NCBI GenBank assembly: GCA_031376285.1
Contig: JANMDN010000088.1
Location: forward strand, 1 to 50,570
Direction of reading: 5' to 3'
DNA from: JANMDN01 sp031376285
GTDB taxonomy: Bacteria > Actinomycetota > Thermoleophilia > Miltoncostaeales > Miltoncostaeaceae
DNA: 50,570 nucleotides
The position numbers and the translations under genes are program-made. Under the pieces are notes generated by a model, which saw only the letters and a list, made by a program, of their open reading frames with translations, had not been told where the DNA came from and did no database searches. Every line of letters starts with the position of its first letter. Positions within the stretch are counted from its first letter, which is position 1. Below, piece after piece: positions 1 through 7,112 of this stretch.

Positions 1-38
1 GCGTGCACATCAAGACCGACAAACGTACGATCAAACAT
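1..38 (-). mobile_element. IS110-family transposase, N-terminal fragment cut by the window edge
   Basis: Reading the minus strand from ATG at 38, the frame gives MFDRTFVGLDVHA and runs off the left edge. The FVGLDVH pattern, with its first acidic residue of the DEDD RuvC-like site, is the usual opening of IS110/IS116/IS902 transposases. A GGAGG ribosome site lies at 46-50, eight bases ahead of the ATG. Only about 12 codons are visible, so subgroup and intactness cannot be judged. Family assignment rests on this one motif. Confidence 0.65.
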
Positions 39-257
39 CCGGCGCCTCCCGTAATTGCGGCTCTACCACCGCGATCTTCGATCACAGTGGCAACCCGCGC
101 CAACTTACGAGCGAGGCGCCGGGCAACCCATACGGTCTAACCCACTGCGCAAATGCCGGCTCGTCAATCTCTCCGCCTGCCCACATCCGGATAATGATCA
201 TAATAACTCTTCTCGTGTGTTTCGAGCAACGGTCAGTTTGGCGAGCTAGTGTGAGCG
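39..257 (-). other. Non-coding leader of the IS110-like element, candidate bridge-RNA region
   Basis: No convincing gene lies here. It sits directly 5' of the IS110-type transposase start, which is where IS110-group elements encode their bridge RNA. On the minus strand there are short self-complementary stretches, for example GCGCC...GGCGC near 100-120 and GATCGAAGATC near 76-86, and an AT-rich island at 192-212. The outer end of the element cannot be seen. That this is a bridge RNA is inferred from position and foldability only. Confidence 0.35.
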
Positions 258-725
258 ATGTTGAGTGATGGTCCGACCTGGGAAGCGACCTTCTTACGAC
301 GCCGCACAAGCGGTGGGCGCTCTGTCGTTGTCGGCCGAGTTGAGCTGCAGGCGCCGAACCTTGCCTCGGCCCGAAAAGCCGCCCAGGTCGCAATCGCCGC
401 TCGGTCAAACGGCGCCGACGGCTGGTCGCTCGGAATGCTTCGGCCGCTTACTCCCGATGCTCCAGGCACCCATCACTACCGGGTCGTCTTTGCCGTTTGG
501 GAGGCAAGCGACGACCGCTTCGTCCGCCGCGACGTACACGAGCTCGAGCTTTGGGCCGCTGACGCAAACAGCGCGCGGCGCCAGGCGCAGCATGATGCTC
601 AGGCAATCGACGGCTACGACCCAGCGTGGCGAGTTCGGGAAGTCGTCCGCGTAGCGCCGATCCGGCCCAAACGTCCGCGCCGCGCTACGCCGCCGCGACG
701 TCAGCGTGAACGCACCGCGCATTAG
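258..725 (+). CDS. Hypothetical protein with internal two-fold repeat
   Basis: This 155-aa soluble protein is not one I recognise. It seems to be built from two related halves: a beta stretch followed by an Ala-rich helix with a SAR-xAAQ pattern (residues about 27-62, VELQAPNLASARKAAQ) that recurs at about 94-133 (LELWAADANSARRQAQ). The tail from about 135 is very basic (RPKRPRRATPPRRQRER), suggesting nucleic-acid or acidic-partner binding. Its TAG stop is directly followed by the GTG of the aldehyde dehydrogenase, so the two are probably co-transcribed. There are no Cys, membrane segments or signal peptide. Confidence 0.6.
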   Translation: MLSDGPTWEATFLRRRTSGGRSVVVGRVELQAPNLASARKAAQVAIAARSNGADGWSLGMLRPLTPDAPGTHHYRVVFAVWEASDDRFVRRDVHELELWAADANSARRQAQHDAQAIDGYDPAWRVREVVRVAPIRPKRPRRATPPRRQRERTAH

Positions 726-2114
726 GTGAGTCGCGCGCGCCACCTGCTCATCGTCGGTGGTGAGCGCGTCGAGACGGACACGTGGGATCCGGTCGTGGCC
801 CCGGGCAGCGGTGAGTGCATCGCTGAAATGGCTTCGGCGACGGCCGAGGATGTCGATCGCGCAGTCCGCTGTGCCCATGGCGCACTGGGAGATTGGTCAC
901 GGCTGGCAGCGAGTGAGCGCGGCGCGCACCTCGCTCGCTACGCGCGCCTGCTCACCGAGCAGGCCAGCGTCCTCGCAGAGGTCATCCACCGTGAAGAGGG
1001 TAAGCCCCTGCCGGAGGCCCAAGCCGAGGTCGCGCGTGCGATCGAGGTCGTCCAGCACTTCGCGGCTGAGGCAGAGCGCATCTGGGTCGCCCAGCTTCCG
1101 GGAGCGAGCCTCACAACCGGCAGCCACATCCGACCCGCGCCGGTCGGCGTGGTCGCGGCGATCACACCCTGGAACTTTCCGGTGGCGCTTGTCATCTGGA
1201 AGCTCGCGCCGGCACTCGCGGCCGGGTGCACGGTTGTCGTCAAACCCGCGCAGGAGGCGCCCCTTGCCGCCTGGATGCTGGTGGATCTGGCCGACCAGGC
1301 CGGTATTCCACCTGGCGTCGTCTCCTGCATTACCGGAGATGGACCCATGCTCGGCGAGGCGCTCTGCACCCACCCGTTGGTCGCAAAGGTCGCGTTTACC
1401 GGGTCGCGCCGCGTCGCCGAGCAAGTCGCATCCTGGGCCGCCCCGCGACTGAAAGCCCTCACACTCGAGCTCGGCGGGCATGGAGCGCTCGTGGTCTGTG
1501 ACGACGCCGACCTTGAGACCGCCGTCGATGTGGCAATCGTCCAGGGCTATGCCAACTCAGGACAGGCCTGCTACAGCGTGAACCGCGTCCTGCTCCCATC
1601 CTCACTTGAGGGGCCATTCCTCGACCGCTTTCGGGATCGCCTGGCCGACGTACGCCTCGGACCGATGGCGACAGGTCGCGGTCTTGCGCGTCATCGGATG
1701 CTGCTCGAGGACGCCCGGGCAGGTGGCGCACACATCGAAGGTGGCGAGGATCTCGGTGATGGGCGACTTGCCCCGGCGCTTGTCACCGGTGCAAGGCCGG
1801 GAGTGCGTCTTGTCGACGAAGAGCCCTTCACCCCAATCGTCGCGGTGATGGCTCTCCCGGATCTCGCCGCACAAATCGCCGAAGCGAACCGCCCCGACTA
1901 CGGCTTGGTGAGCTACGTCTGCGGCCGGGACCTGCGCAGAACCCTCGAGGTCGCCCAGGCCATCGAATGTGGAACGGTGGTCATCAACGGATGGCGAGTT
2001 GTCGTGCCATACGCCCCCTACGCCGGATGGCGCGGATCAGGCCTCGGAAGCGAACTCGGTCGGCCGGGCCTCGAAGCCTTTATGCGCTGGCAGCACCTTC
2101 GCGTTCTGGCCTAG
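726..2114 (+). CDS. NAD(P)-dependent aldehyde dehydrogenase
   Basis: A 462-aa aldehyde dehydrogenase that oxidises an aldehyde to its carboxylate with NAD(P). Visible family features are the TPWNFP segment (residues 148-153), the cofactor lysine in VVKPAQ (K173), FTGSRRVAEQV (224-234), the general-base glutamate in LELGG (E249) and the catalytic cysteine in NSGQACYS (C282). The length is slightly below the usual 470-500 aa. It starts with GTG right after the upstream stop, so translation is probably coupled. The overall pattern resembles succinate-semialdehyde or lactaldehyde dehydrogenases, but the substrate cannot be fixed from sequence. Confidence 0.92.
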   Translation: MSRARHLLIVGGERVETDTWDPVVAPGSGECIAEMASATAEDVDRAVRCAHGALGDWSRLAASERGAHLARYARLLTEQASVLAEVIHREEGKPLPEAQAEVARAIEVVQHFAAEAERIWVAQLPGASLTTGSHIRPAPVGVVAAITPWNFPVALVIWKLAPALAAGCTVVVKPAQEAPLAAWMLVDLADQAGIPPGVVSCITGDGPMLGEALCTHPLVAKVAFTGSRRVAEQVASWAAPRLKALTLELGGHGALVVCDDADLETAVDVAIVQGYANSGQACYSVNRVLLPSSLEGPFLDRFRDRLADVRLGPMATGRGLARHRMLLEDARAGGAHIEGGEDLGDGRLAPALVTGARPGVRLVDEEPFTPIVAVMALPDLAAQIAEANRPDYGLVSYVCGRDLRRTLEVAQAIECGTVVINGWRVVVPYAPYAGWRGSGLGSELGRPGLEAFMRWQHLRVLA

Positions 2115-2836
2115 CGCCGGCTCCATCCCAGGTCGGCCGGGAGCGGCCCGCGGGCGATCACGTCCCCTGCCTGATCGCGTGCCACGATCTCGACTGGCAA
2201 TCGATCAATCGGCACGATCGCGATGAATCCACTTTGTCCGACGCTTGACTGGCCAAGCGTCCCGTCGGCGTCGCGCAGCTCGACCGACGCAACCCGATCT
2301 CCGGTCAATCCCCACAGAACCTGGGCGTCCCCGGTACGAGTCGGCGTGACAAGGAGCGGGGCCACCTGAGCGGCAATGAACTTCGGCTGAAGGGAGTTCA
2401 CGTCGAAGCACGTGCTCGCCGACAAACCAAACTGGAAGCACGCCCTGGCGCCGGGCTTCTCGCGATACGCGGTGAGGATCTCGTCACCAGCCCGGGCAAG
2501 CACACGGGGACTCCCCTCGGTCGTCTGCTCGAGCGCCGCGAGCAGCTGCGTTTCCGAGTCGTCAAGTGCTCGGCCGGGGGTTCCTCCTCCGGCAAGAAAT
2601 GAACGCACTTGGTCAAAGCCGGCGGCAAGCGCGCCGCGACTTTCGGGGACCGCAAGCGCGACGATCAGCGCGATCGACGCAAACGCGGGTGCCAGGCGGG
2701 GCACGAGACGACGCCACGGCCGACATCGCACGTCCGCTGAGGCTTGAACAACACGCGCGATCTCGTCGCGGCGGGGCTCGACCAAGCGGTAGGCGGCAAG
2801 CGCCCCCAGCAGGAACTCGTCATCACGCTCAGTCAT
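2111..2836 (-). CDS. Membrane protein, probable anti-sigma factor of the adjacent ECF sigma
   Basis: About 241 aa, starting at MTERDDEF. I prefer this start to the longer frame (GTG or ATG further up) because it overlaps the sigma-factor stop by 8 bp, typical of sigma/anti-sigma pairs. A cytoplasmic N-terminal helix (about 1-48, DDEFLLGALAAYRLVEPRR) precedes one hydrophobic membrane segment (about 52-70, LAPAFASIALIVALAVP). The remaining ~170 residues would be extracytoplasmic and contain two Cys (CFQFGLSASTCF) that could form a disulfide. There is no zinc HxxxCxxC anti-sigma motif. The anti-sigma role is inferred from gene order and topology. Confidence 0.6.
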   Translation of the reverse strand: MTERDDEFLLGALAAYRLVEPRRDEIARVVQASADVRCRPWRRLVPRLAPAFASIALIVALAVPESRGALAAGFDQVRSFLAGGGTPGRALDDSETQLLAALEQTTEGSPRVLARAGDEILTAYREKPGARACFQFGLSASTCFDVNSLQPKFIAAQVAPLLVTPTRTGDAQVLWGLTGDRVASVELRDADGTLGQSSVGQSGFIAIVPIDRLPVEIVARDQAGDVIARGPLPADLGWSRR

Positions 2837-3452
2837 CGAGGTAGCCCTCACGCCGACCGTAAGCCACCATGGCCGGATGCTCACGCAGCGTTATCCGGGC
2901 ACGTGAAAGCAGCGCCCCGACGGTGCCAGCCCGGATGCCGACCGCGTCGGCGATGTCCTCGTCGGAGAGATCGTGGACGTAGCGAAGTGCGACGACCATG
3001 CGCTGGCGCATTGGGAGTGCTCGCATCGCAAGTCGGATCGCCGGATCGACCATCTCGATGTCCTGGTCGAGGACGTCGGCGACGTCGGGACTCTGCGTGA
3101 GTGCGTCGATCTGGTCGGCCCATTCCCCGACGAGCGCTTCACGTGAGGCCCGCACGCGTCTGCGCGACGACAGACGGAAGGCGCGGTTTGCGGTAATGCG
3201 ATGAACCCACATCGGAAAGGCTTCGATGCTTCGAAGCGCCTCGACCCGCCGGAGCACCTGAACGGCTGCCTCCTGGGCGACATCGCTTGCGTCGTTGCGA
3301 TTGCCGAGCACCGCAAGCGCCGTCGGGAGCGCAAGGCGCAGCGCACGCTCGGCGATCACGTTTGCGCTCCGGTGATCGCCCGTTTCGACGTAGCGGCGAA
3401 CATGCTCGCGAAAGAGGTCAGACGCAGTTCCGGTGGTGTCTGCAGGCGGCAC
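2829..3452 (-). CDS. ECF-family RNA polymerase sigma factor
   Basis: A 207-aa sigma-70-family ECF factor. Region 2 is seen in DASDVAQEAAVQVLRRVEAL followed by FPMWVHRITANRAFRLSSRRR; region 4 is seen in ALPMRQRMVVALRYVHDLSDEDIADAVGIRAGTV, ending in an SRARITLRE recognition helix. The frame is open far upstream, but that part overlaps the secreted-protein gene and a strong hairpin at 3494-3530. The GTG at 3452 (VPPADTTGTAS) is the sensible start, though its ribosome site is poor. It is co-transcribed with the membrane partner downstream, which probably sequesters it. Confidence 0.85.
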   Translation of the reverse strand: MPPADTTGTASDLFREHVRRYVETGDHRSANVIAERALRLALPTALAVLGNRNDASDVAQEAAVQVLRRVEALRSIEAFPMWVHRITANRAFRLSSRRRVRASREALVGEWADQIDALTQSPDVADVLDQDIEMVDPAIRLAMRALPMRQRMVVALRYVHDLSDEDIADAVGIRAGTVGALLSRARITLREHPAMVAYGRREGYLDD

Positions 3453-3493
3453 GGACTGGATGTCTAGCGCACCAGACCGGAGACTGGCGCGCT

Positions 3494-3530
3494 GCCCTGG
3501 TCGACGGTCCGTGCAGCCGTCGACCAGGGC
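3494..3530 (-). terminator. Strong hairpin downstream of the I36-like secreted protein gene
   Basis: Perfect 14-bp inverted repeat: GCCCTGGTCGACGG at 3494-3507 and its complement at 3517-3530, with a 9-base loop. It lies between the end of the secreted-protein gene (3542) and the sigma-factor start (3452). There is no U-run, so it is a GC-rich hairpin of the kind often seen at actinobacterial gene ends. Confidence 0.6.
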
Positions 3531-3541
3531 AAGGTTAGGGG

Positions 3542-4066
3542 CTACCCTCGATAGGCTGAGGACGCGACGTCGTCGTAGCCGTAGATCCAAAGGTTTCCCT
3601 CGCCGTTGTAGGACCCCAGCGATCGCTGCGCCCCACCACCACCGGCGAGGTCGGCGAGTTTGCCCGACCGGCATCCCGTGGACCACGACGAAACGGTGTT
3701 CGAGAAGCCCCCAAGGCCAAACCATCCGGGATAGCTGTTGAGGGAGAGGGATGATCCTCCGTAGTTGTTGTTGACGTAGACCGTCAGCCCCGGGGAGCAC
3801 GAACTGAGCGCCGACACCGGCACGGAGCCACTTCGCAGGCCAGCGACACGGTCGCTGGCCGTCGCCTCGGCCTGCGAGTCGAAGCATGCAAGCGCGCCAT
3901 CGGTCAAGCTGCAGGCCAACCCACGACCGGGATCTGTGAGCGCTGCGGACGGCTCGGTCAATCCGTGGTAGGTACCAGTTTTCGGGAAGGGCTCGACCGT
4001 TGGCGCCGAAAACGCCGGGGCTGCCAGCATCAACGATGCCAGCACTGCAAGACGTGATGATTTCAC
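3542..4066 (-). CDS. Secreted crystallin-fold protein, peptidase inhibitor I36-like
   Basis: A 174-aa protein with an N-terminal Sec signal (MKSSRLAVLASLMLAAPAFSA, cleavage probably after AFSA). The mature C-terminal half contains a beta/gamma-crystallin-like repeat: LTVYVNNNYGGSSLSLNSYPGWFGLGGFSNTVSSWSTG (residues about 98-135). That pattern matches peptidase inhibitor family I36, such as Streptomyces metalloproteinase inhibitor. Four Cys in the mature part could form disulfides. The GTG start is supported by GAGGAG nine bases upstream. The likely role is inhibition of an extracellular protease, or a structural exoprotein; the target is unknown. Confidence 0.72.
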   Translation of the reverse strand: MKSSRLAVLASLMLAAPAFSAPTVEPFPKTGTYHGLTEPSAALTDPGRGLACSLTDGALACFDSQAEATASDRVAGLRSGSVPVSALSSCSPGLTVYVNNNYGGSSLSLNSYPGWFGLGGFSNTVSSWSTGCRSGKLADLAGGGGAQRSLGSYNGEGNLWIYGYDDVASSAYRG

Positions 4067-4195
4067 GGGTGATTACTCCTCGCGTAGTGAACGAACGCGC
4101 CTGGCCAGGCAGCGCATCGATCGTTCCAAACGAGGTCGAGGGTCGGGTAGCGGCCGGTGGTTGAACCTCATGTCGACCGGAGTGCGACGGTCGGG

Positions 4196-4873
4196 TCATC
4201 TCATCGCCCCATTCGCCGACAGCTCTGTCGCCTGGACGACGCCAGCCTCGGCAAGGATGCGTGGAGCCTGACGGGCGAGTTCGACGCGGCCTGAAAGGCC
4301 GAAACGCGTCGCAAGACGACCAATGTGGGTCTTGACGGTGCTCTGCGTCACGACCAGTGCATCGGCGATCTCCTCGGTCGTCGCCCCGCGAGCGAGCAGC
4401 CCCATGATCTCGCGCTGCCTGGGGGTCAGGTCTAGGCGCGAGGGCTGCTCAGCAATCAGCCGCCTGATTGCGCCGGTCGATGCGACGCTCCGACCATCGA
4501 GAAGATCCCCAACCGCTCGAAGGAGATCCTGCCTGGACGTCTTGACCGAGATGACCCCATCGGCGCCAGCCCGGAGCAGGTCGACTTCGTAGGTTGGATC
4601 TGAGAGATCAGCAAGCACGAGGAGCGGAACGTCCACGCCGAGATCGGCGAGTTCAGCCATAACGAGGAGCCCATCGAGACACGCGCTTGCGATGACAATC
4701 GACGGTCCCTCGTCGAGCACCACTTCCCGGAGCTCATCGGTGCTACTGGCAACGGCCGCGACCTCCCAGCCAACTCGGCCACCGTCGAGCCATTGCTCGA
4801 GCCCAGCGGCAAGCGCTGGCGTGGTAGTCGCCAAAATGATCGACCGGCGTGGCATACGCGGCATACGTGGCAT
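4196..4873 (-). CDS. LuxR-type DNA-binding regulator with degenerate receiver domain
   Basis: 225 aa. The C-terminal LuxR/FixJ helix-turn-helix is clear (about 147-205: LTPRQREIMGLLARGATTEEIADALVVTQSTVKTHIGRLATRFGL). The N-terminal ~125 residues have the length and alternating pattern of a response-regulator receiver. However, the N-terminal acidic pair is replaced by threonines (ILATTTPAL) and the phosphoacceptor position by alanine (IVIASACLDG), while the conserved lysine (VISVKTS) is kept. It is therefore probably not controlled by phosphorylation. Three in-frame ATGs within MPRMPRMPRR leave the exact start open. No sensor kinase is adjacent. Confidence 0.82.
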   Translation of the reverse strand: MPRMPRMPRRSIILATTTPALAAGLEQWLDGGRVGWEVAAVASSTDELREVVLDEGPSIVIASACLDGLLVMAELADLGVDVPLLVLADLSDPTYEVDLLRAGADGVISVKTSRQDLLRAVGDLLDGRSVASTGAIRRLIAEQPSRLDLTPRQREIMGLLARGATTEEIADALVVTQSTVKTHIGRLATRFGLSGRVELARQAPRILAEAGVVQATELSANGAMR

Positions 4874-4981
4874 CTACTGATAGGAGTCCTGGAACCCACT
4901 CGCGGGTTTGCACAGATTTCCAGAACGCCTGCTCGGCGGTCAGCAGATCCGCTCGAACCGGCAGTTCGAGCGAGTTGTCGA

Positions 4982-6313
4982 CTAGTCTGAGGCTCGGTGA
5001 GTGCGCCGAGCGAAGACGAGCTGTTCGATCTTCGGTCGGGCCCCCGCAATGCCGCTATCGGCCACACCGCCGACAACGAGGTTCGGGTCCTGGATGAGCG
5101 GGTCGGCGTTGATCATGACCCGGGCGCTGCGAACCGAGGACACCAGTCGCTGCGCCGCCGCTTGAGGCCCGAACACTGCGACACCGAGCCCGTAGCGACT
5201 CTCCGCGGCAAGACGCGCGGCTTCATCGGCGTCGGCGGCGACGATCAATCCGCGCAGTGGTGCGAAACACTCCTCGCTCCACAGCTCGGCCTCGGTCGCC
5301 TCGGGCGGCAGGCGCACGATCGTCGGGGTAAAGAACGGTCCATCCTCTCCCCTGCCGATGATGATCTCCCCGCCGAACGCCAGCGCCTCAGCCATCATTG
5401 CGCGTGCCATCCGGCGCGCCGGACCCTCGGGAAACGGTGCGATATCGGTGCGGATGTGTCCGGGGTCACCGAGCACCAGGGCGTCGACTGCTCGTACCAG
5501 CCGTGGGCAGAGCTCCTCCCAGGATCCCTGCTCACAGATGATCCGCTTGGCCGACATACAGAGTTGGCCACCATTTGCGAATGCCGAGACCGCGATGGCG
5601 GACGCTGCCCGGTCGAGGTCTGCCCCATCCAGTACGACAAGCGCGTCATTTCCCGATGCCTCCGGGATATAGGGTCGAAGGAGCGCACCCTCCAAGTAGG
5701 CCGCTCCGAGACGCGCGAGATGGCGCTTGCAGGTTTGCGTCGAGGCGTGGGTAATCACCGCGTGAACGCCCGGATGGGCGACAAGCGACTCGGCCAACGT
5801 TGGATCAACGTCGCTGTCCAGTATCTGCACGGCATTTGTGGGCCAGTCGCGCGACACGAGTTCGAGCACTCGCGTGGTCGTGCGGTGGGCCCGACGCGAG
5901 GGGCGGGAGATGAGGGAGTTCCCGGCGGCAAATGCCGACACGGCGACAAGCGTCGGTACCCAAACGGGAGCGTTTGCCGCATGCCAGCCAAAGACGACCC
6001 CGTAAGGCTCCCAACTGAGACGCGTCGTTCCAGAAACACTCGCCACATCGCTTGGACGAATCGCCTCGGCAAACTCCGGCAGACACTCGATCAGCAGGAG
6101 AGCGCTTTGCATCTCGCGACGCGCGAAACGCACGGGCATTCCGAGCTCCTCGACTTCCAGGGCGACGATCTCGTCCACGTGCGCTTTGAAACGTTCCCCT
6201 GCCGACGCGACACACGACAAGCGTTCATCGAGTGTCAGCCTCGCGATATCTTGGTGGGCACGAAAGGCCATCTCGGTGCAGGCGTCAAGATCCACGGTCG
6301 GCGACCTTAACAT
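4982..6313 (-). CDS. Divergent aldehyde dehydrogenase family protein
   Basis: 443 aa from ATG at 6313, chosen because AAGGAGG lies nine bases upstream. A GTG at 6358 with its own GGAAAGG is an alternative. The ALDH fold is evident from the putative base E218 (PEASGNDALVV) and nucleophile C252 (NGGQLCMSA). Two usually conserved cofactor-site elements have changed: PWNFP is GWHAANAPVW (109-118) and the KPS lysine is an arginine (SRPSRRA, about 136-142). Cofactor binding or specificity may be unusual. It is remote in sequence from the ALDH at 726-2114. Its start codon overlaps that of the divergent methyltransferase gene. Confidence 0.82.
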   Translation of the reverse strand: MLRSPTVDLDACTEMAFRAHQDIARLTLDERLSCVASAGERFKAHVDEIVALEVEELGMPVRFARREMQSALLLIECLPEFAEAIRPSDVASVSGTTRLSWEPYGVVFGWHAANAPVWVPTLVAVSAFAAGNSLISRPSRRAHRTTTRVLELVSRDWPTNAVQILDSDVDPTLAESLVAHPGVHAVITHASTQTCKRHLARLGAAYLEGALLRPYIPEASGNDALVVLDGADLDRAASAIAVSAFANGGQLCMSAKRIICEQGSWEELCPRLVRAVDALVLGDPGHIRTDIAPFPEGPARRMARAMMAEALAFGGEIIIGRGEDGPFFTPTIVRLPPEATEAELWSEECFAPLRGLIVAADADEAARLAAESRYGLGVAVFGPQAAAQRLVSSVRSARVMINADPLIQDPNLVVGGVADSGIAGARPKIEQLVFARRTHRASD

Positions 6314-7112
6314 GCCGAGCAGCCTCCTTCTGGTGCGCGCCAGCCGCGCCGCGATCACGCGGGCCTTTCCGCTGCTTGCAGAACTTCAACCGGTTCGGTG
6401 GGATCCCGACGGTCTCATCGTCATGCCAGCAGCCGCCCAAGAGGCCGCGAGGGTCATTGACGCTCGATCCCGTTGCCCGCTGCCACTCCTGCCCTTAGCT
6501 GACACCACCATCGGCATATGGCCGGATCCTCCCGCTCGCTGGGTCGCGGGAATTTACCGCCGCAGCCCGGCGCACGTCGCCGCCCCGTGCGGAATCCCGG
6601 AGATCGTTCAGACCGCCGGGGAGGCATTCGGTCCCGGTGACCACGAGACGACCATGATGTGCCTGGAAAAGCTGCACCGGCTCCCGCCTGGAGACGCCCT
6701 CGATGTCGGGTGCGGATCGGGCCTGCTCGGCCTGTCCTGGGCACGTCTTGGTAAGGGCCGTGTGCACGCAATCGACGTCGACCCGCGAGCCGTACGCCAG
6801 ACGCTCGCGTCAGCAGCGCACTCGGGACTTTCCGCCCAGCTCACCGTCGAGTGTGCACGGGTCGATGCCCGCACAATAGACCGGGTCGACGCGACGATGA
6901 TCCTCGCAAACGTCCCGGTGGTGGTTCATCTGAGCCTCGTCACGGCGCTCGCTCGCCGCGTCCCTCGCGCCGCACTGATCTCAGGCCTACGTGCGGGTGA
7001 GTCCGGTCCGGTACTTGCGGCCTACGCTCGTCTCGGCCTTCGCAGATCTGGCGCGGCGCGGCGCGGACGCTGGGAGTGTCACGTGCTCGTCGCAGATCGA
7101 CAGGCCAGATGA
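6312..7112 (+). CDS. Class I SAM-dependent methyltransferase
   Basis: 266 aa. Motif I of the Rossmann methyltransferase fold is clear (LDVGCGSGLLGLSWARLG, about 132-149), followed by the acidic post-I strand (VHAIDVDPRAVRQTL) and a motif-IV-like segment (DATMILANVPV, residues about 194-204). The first ~110 residues carry no recognised motif. The pattern is closest to PrmA/HemK-like small-molecule or protein methylases. The start is uncertain: ATG at 6312 has no ribosome site and overlaps the divergent ALDH ATG, so the transcript may be leaderless. The stop overlaps the MFS start (ATGA), so the two are coupled and may act on one compound. Confidence 0.75.
   Translation: MPSSLLLVRASRAAITRAFPLLAELQPVRWDPDGLIVMPAAAQEAARVIDARSRCPLPLLPLADTTIGIWPDPPARWVAGIYRRSPAHVAAPCGIPEIVQTAGEAFGPGDHETTMMCLEKLHRLPPGDALDVGCGSGLLGLSWARLGKGRVHAIDVDPRAVRQTLASAAHSGLSAQLTVECARVDARTIDRVDATMILANVPVVVHLSLVTALARRVPRAALISGLRAGESGPVLAAYARLGLRRSGAARRGRWECHVLVADRQAR

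Noticed and set aside
2829..4199. A 456-codon open frame covering the sigma factor and everything upstream to 4199
   Set aside because: Only the last ~207 codons look like a sigma factor. The upstream part lacks protein-like composition, crosses a strong hairpin and overlaps the well-supported secreted-protein gene in another frame.
4997..6310. A 437-codon plus-strand frame opposite the second aldehyde dehydrogenase
   Set aside because: Antisense shadow; the minus-strand frame has the ALDH motifs, a ribosome site and the expected length.
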